A stretch of DNA of 64,000 nt, taken from an uncultured Candidatus Peregrinibacteria bacterium (lineage in GTDB: Bacteria; Patescibacteriota; Gracilibacteria; Peribacterales; Peribacteraceae). Location: contig CALMES010000105.1 in NCBI GenBank assembly GCA_937863435.1, forward strand, positions 1 through 64,000. Reading direction: 5' to 3'. Positions 61,780 through 64,000 of this stretch are shown piece after piece (the first letter of the stretch is position 1; every line of letters starts with the position of its first letter). The translations under genes and the position numbers were made by a program. A model generated the notes under the pieces. That model did not search any database. It had not been told where the DNA came from and saw only the letters and a program-made list of their open reading frames with translations.

Positions 61780-62271
61780 ATGACACCGTCATCCACTCTG
61801 TACTACCACTCACCCGTCGGCACACTTGCGGTGCAAGCATCGGACGGGGCTATCGTATCTGTTGCGTTATCGAATAAAAAAATAGTTCATAAAATTACCG
61901 ATCCTCTTCTCAAGAAATGCAAAATTGAATTGGATGAATATTTTGCCGGCACACGCACCGCGTTTTCCCTGCCACTCGCCATGCACGGCACAGAGTTTCA
62001 GCGGGCAGTGTGGCAGGCTACCGCCGATGTTCCGTACGGCGCGCTGGCAAGTTACAAAGATATTGCGCGCAGTGCCAGAAAGCCCGCAGCTGCACGCGCC
62101 GTCGGCAATGCATGCAACGCAAACAGGCTGCTGATCATCATCCCGTGCCATCGCATTGTCCACAGCGACGGCCGCACCAGTGGCTACGCACTCGGAGCCG
62201 AGACAAAAATGTGGCTGCTGGAGCATGAACGAAAGCGGAAAGCGGCGAATGTGTCGGTCTCGACATTTTGA
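61780..62271 (+). CDS. ogt: O6-methylguanine-DNA methyltransferase
   Basis: 163 residues from ATG 61780. The C-terminal half carries FQRAVWQATADVPYGALASYKDIA, ARAVGNACNANRLLIIIPCHRIVHSDG with the PCHR acceptor Cys, and SGYALGAETKMWLLEHE, all diagnostic of the Ogt/MGMT family. It repairs O6-alkylguanine by a suicide transfer. It converges on the secreted protein at 62332 with a terminator between them. Confidence 0.95.
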   Translation: MTPSSTLYYHSPVGTLAVQASDGAIVSVALSNKKIVHKITDPLLKKCKIELDEYFAGTRTAFSLPLAMHGTEFQRAVWQATADVPYGALASYKDIARSARKPAAARAVGNACNANRLLIIIPCHRIVHSDGRTSGYALGAETKMWLLEHERKRKAANVSVSTF

Positions 62272-62290
62272 GCAAGAACGCTCTCACAAA

Positions 62291-62313
62291 AAAACCGCCC
62301 TTGCGAGCGGTTT
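62291..62313. terminator. Bidirectional terminator
   Basis: AAACCGC and GCGGTTT form a 7-bp stem with an 8-base loop, with A/T-runs on both sides, between convergent genes. Confidence 0.7.
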
Positions 62314-62331
62314 CTTTCCAGATCAATACAA

Positions 62332-62883
62332 CTAAATTCCGTCCACTTCGCTGCTTACTTCCGTCGATGCTGCCGATACGTCTGCGGCTGTCGCTCCGGC
62401 CGCCTTCATGCCGTCGATGAATGTTTTGTGCGCTGCTTTTACCGCCTCTCTCCTTGTCTGAGACAACGCGCGGACTGCTTTGTTGAATACTTCCCAGGCT
62501 GCCTTGCGGGCAGTTGCGTCCTTAGCCGTCCAAGCGGCAGCAAGTGACGTTTTGAGAGTTGTACGAGCTGTCTCCCAAGCGGCAAATGCGGTTTTGTGCG
62601 CGGTGATGATCGCATCCTCGCGAGCGGAAACGAGAGCGGCAATGGCGGCTCCATCCAGATTTTTGGCGGCGCCGGACGACTGGCGCGTTGTTGTTTTCTC
62701 GGTCTTGTTCGTCTGCAGCATGCGACGCGATGTGACAGACTGCTGCCGCACGTTCGCGGTACGCGCCGAAGGCACGGAGCTCGTCGATACGGATGACGTC
62801 ATACTGTCAGCGGCAAAAGCCGGCATGGCGACTGTCATGGCCGCAACACCGATGGAGATGAAAGAGAGAACGTTCTTTTTCAT
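62332..62883 (-). CDS. Secreted Ala-rich protein
   Basis: 183 residues. A signal peptide (MKKNVLSFISIGVAAMTVAM, then PAFA before ADSM) is followed by a Ser/Thr/Arg-rich linker (about 30-75) and a helical Ala-rich domain (AHKTAFAAWETARTTLKTSL, WEVFNKAVRALSQTRREAVKA) to a Ser/Val-rich tail. The arrangement resembles the 7170 and 7677 proteins and the 14029 protein in style, with unknown function. A pyrimidine-rich leader (CTTTCCCCTCTTTTCTCT) precedes the ATG. Confidence 0.75.
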   Translation of the reverse strand: MKKNVLSFISIGVAAMTVAMPAFAADSMTSSVSTSSVPSARTANVRQQSVTSRRMLQTNKTEKTTTRQSSGAAKNLDGAAIAALVSAREDAIITAHKTAFAAWETARTTLKTSLAAAWTAKDATARKAAWEVFNKAVRALSQTRREAVKAAHKTFIDGMKAAGATAADVSAASTEVSSEVDGI

Positions 62884-62980
62884 AGAGAAAAGAGGGGAAA
62901 GAAGAGCATCAGCATACCAGCCTGCACAATGATGAAAATTTCTTTGAGTGGACGGTCAGGCAGAAAGACGGTACAAAGAA

Positions 62981-63013
62981 AGGCGGCACCTGTCCTGAGA
63001 GTGCCGCCTTTTC
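62981..63013. terminator. Strong bidirectional terminator
   Basis: AAAGGCGGCAC and GTGCCGCCTTT form an 11-bp perfect stem around an 11-base loop, with T-rich sequence on both sides. It ends the 63288 transcript on the minus strand. Confidence 0.88.
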
Positions 63014-63024
63014 CTCTTCTTCCT

Positions 63025-63288
63025 CTATATTCGTCTCGTTGGGTACGATGTGGATCTGAATGCGTTGAGCAAAAACAGAAGCACAACGGCACCAACGACG
63101 GAAGTAATGAGGGAACCGACCAACCCGTATGTTCCGATGTTGAGCATGTCGAAGATGAATCCGCCGACAAGAGCCCCCAGAACACCCACTATAAGATTCC
63201 CGACCAACCCGAAACCCGACCCTTTCATAATTTCACCGGCAATCCAGCCGGCCAGCATGCCGATGATGAGAAACAGAATAATGTTCAT
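63025..63288 (-). CDS. GlsB/YeaQ/YmgE-type membrane protein
   Basis: 87 residues, three helices with the Transgly_assoc (PF04226) pattern: MLAGWIAGEIMKGSGFGLVG, IVGVLGALVGGFIFDML and the Gly-rich last helix with VGAVVLLFLLNAF. The family occurs in stress-induced operons, and its molecular role is unknown. The leader CTTTTCCCTCTTAACTTCT precedes the ATG, and a strong terminator follows. Confidence 0.9.
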   Translation of the reverse strand: MNIILFLIIGMLAGWIAGEIMKGSGFGLVGNLIVGVLGALVGGFIFDMLNIGTYGLVGSLITSVVGAVVLLFLLNAFRSTSYPTRRI

Positions 63289-63417
63289 AGAAGTTAAGAG
63301 GGAAAAGAAGTAGAAACAGAGAGGAGATGATCGGAACTTTTCTGCACATGTCTAGACGACACTCCCGACCCATCATTACACCTTGATATGTACATTGTGG
63401 ATTTTTATTTTTTAATC

Positions 63418-63535
63418 ATGGTGAGGACCCAGAGGAAAGAAATAGTTCAAAAGACTCAAAGGAGTGGATGTGCGGAAGATGCGCAGATACATACTGGCTC
63501 ATCAGCATTCCTCTGTTCCTCTGAGTCTTTTGAGT
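63418..63535. repeat. Inverted word repeat
   Basis: CAGAGGAAAGAAATAG, TTCAAAAGACTCAAAGG on the left faces a right arm that reads in reverse GAACTCAAAAGACTCAGAGG and AACAGAGGAATGC. The centre holds GCGGAAGATGCGCAGAT. It lies between the GlsB-like and CsbD-like genes, about 30 bases beyond the stop of the latter. Confidence 0.7.
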
Positions 63536-63566
63536 TCTTTTTTTGTGGCAACAAAATATGAACTGG

Positions 63567-63860
63567 TTATGCAGCTTTCTTTTCCAGCTTCGCCTCACGC
63601 TCTTTCCGAGCCGCTTTCAGGAAATCAGCCGTTCCTTTTTTGGCATCACCAACGAGTGCTTCGCCTTTGGCCTTCAATTTGTCCATGGCACCATCGAATG
63701 CGAGATCATCATTATCGGCCAGTTTCCCTACCCCTTTTTCGACAGTGCCTTTCAAATTCAGCCACGCAGATTTTGCCTTGGCAGCCGCTGCGCCGCCTTC
63801 CAAACGTGATTCAACGCGCTTGGATTTTTGATCAACGTAATTGCGAGTTTCGACACCCAT
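63567..63860 (-). CDS. CsbD-like small stress protein
   Basis: 97 residues from ATG 63860, with the leader CTTTCCCCTCTCTTCTT directly before it. The part LNLKGTVEKGVGKLADNDDL, then AFDGAMDKLKAKGEALVGDA is similar to CsbD repeats, and a Lys-rich tail follows. CsbD proteins are general-stress proteins of unknown mechanism. It probably acts in the cytoplasm; no signal peptide is seen. Confidence 0.7.
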   Translation of the reverse strand: MGVETRNYVDQKSKRVESRLEGGAAAAKAKSAWLNLKGTVEKGVGKLADNDDLAFDGAMDKLKAKGEALVGDAKKGTADFLKAARKEREAKLEKKAA

Positions 63861-63952
63861 AAGAAGAGAGGGGAAAGAAAATAAGAGGAAGAAAAAGATG
63901 CAGAGTTGCATCGCATAGAGAAGACGGGGAGAGGGAATGAAACTTACTAACT

Positions 63953-64000
63953 GACCTCATCCGGCCTTCGGCCACCTTCTCCTGCGAGGAGAATGGAAGC
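63953..64000 (+). repeat. CCTCAtCC-type repeat arm at the window edge
   Basis: GACCTCATCCGGCCTTCGG followed by CCACCTTCTCCTGCGAGG and AGAATGGAAGC, a hairpin arm of the CCCTCACCC family cut by the window end. Confidence 0.5.

Overview
The window looks like a genome fragment of a Candidate Phyla Radiation (Patescibacteria) bacterium, most likely of the Peregrinibacteria/Peribacteria type. This placement is inferred from the gene set (many secreted or surface proteins with SLH or sortase-type anchors, VanW, DoxX-like and DedA membrane proteins, a complete F-type ATP synthase, small hypothetical proteins) and from the translation signals; no 16S rRNA lies in the window. TGA acts as a stop in many genes, so genetic code 11 applies and not the Gracilibacteria code 25. 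Shine-Dalgarno sequences are almost absent. Genes either start a few bases after a TANNNT -10 box (leaderless) or carry a short C/T-rich tract directly before the start codon.

Layout. 1-6.1 kb: the end of ileS, a holin-like membrane protein, a lipoprotein, tmRNA (ssrA, minus strand), a TrmB-type regulator with a palindromic operator and several small conserved proteins. 6.1-14.1 kb: a DoxX-like protein, three small exported Ala-rich proteins, a zinc-ribbon protein, a 1476-residue LamG/SLH surface protein and a His/Gly-rich secreted protein. 14.2-17.5 kb: a frameshifted DUF559 gene between inverted repeat arms, then a two-component system whose own promoter shares a direct-repeat box with the promoter of the adjacent secreted protein. 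17.6-25.3 kb: a RelB/YafQ toxin-antitoxin pair, a YdjC-type deacetylase, a frameshifted coiled-coil gene, an O-antigen-ligase-like protein, an aquaporin and a lipoprotein. 25.4-35.4 kb: an ABC exporter, an orphan histidine kinase, an FTR1 iron permease, VanW and a repeat-rich surface protein with an MPQTG sorting signal. 35.7-41.6 kb: alaS lacking its C-terminal domain, envelope and glycosyltransferase-like membrane proteins, DUF1361 and DedA.

41.9-49.4 kb holds the F1Fo ATP synthase on the minus strand in the order beta, four-helix-bundle insert, epsilon, AtpZ, a, c, b, delta, alpha, gamma. This starts with beta-epsilon, as in N-ATPase operons, but delta is kept. 49.5-64 kb: a protein with a CsoSCA-like carbonic anhydrase signature, purE and purK, a TRM11-like methyltransferase, an HTTM-DCC protein with a partner, a response regulator, trhO, a lipoprotein, mgtE, a DUF1624 acyltransferase-like protein, an O6-methylguanine-DNA methyltransferase, and small stress or surface proteins.

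Intergenic regions carry two kinds of repeat. One is the CCCTCACCC...CTCTCCC arm family, one pair of which brackets the DUF559 gene. The other is a set of degenerate hairpins built from short permuted words (such as AATTCATAATTCGTA or CCAAATCCCAACTACC), found mainly at gene ends and on both sides of the gene inserted in the ATP synthase operon.
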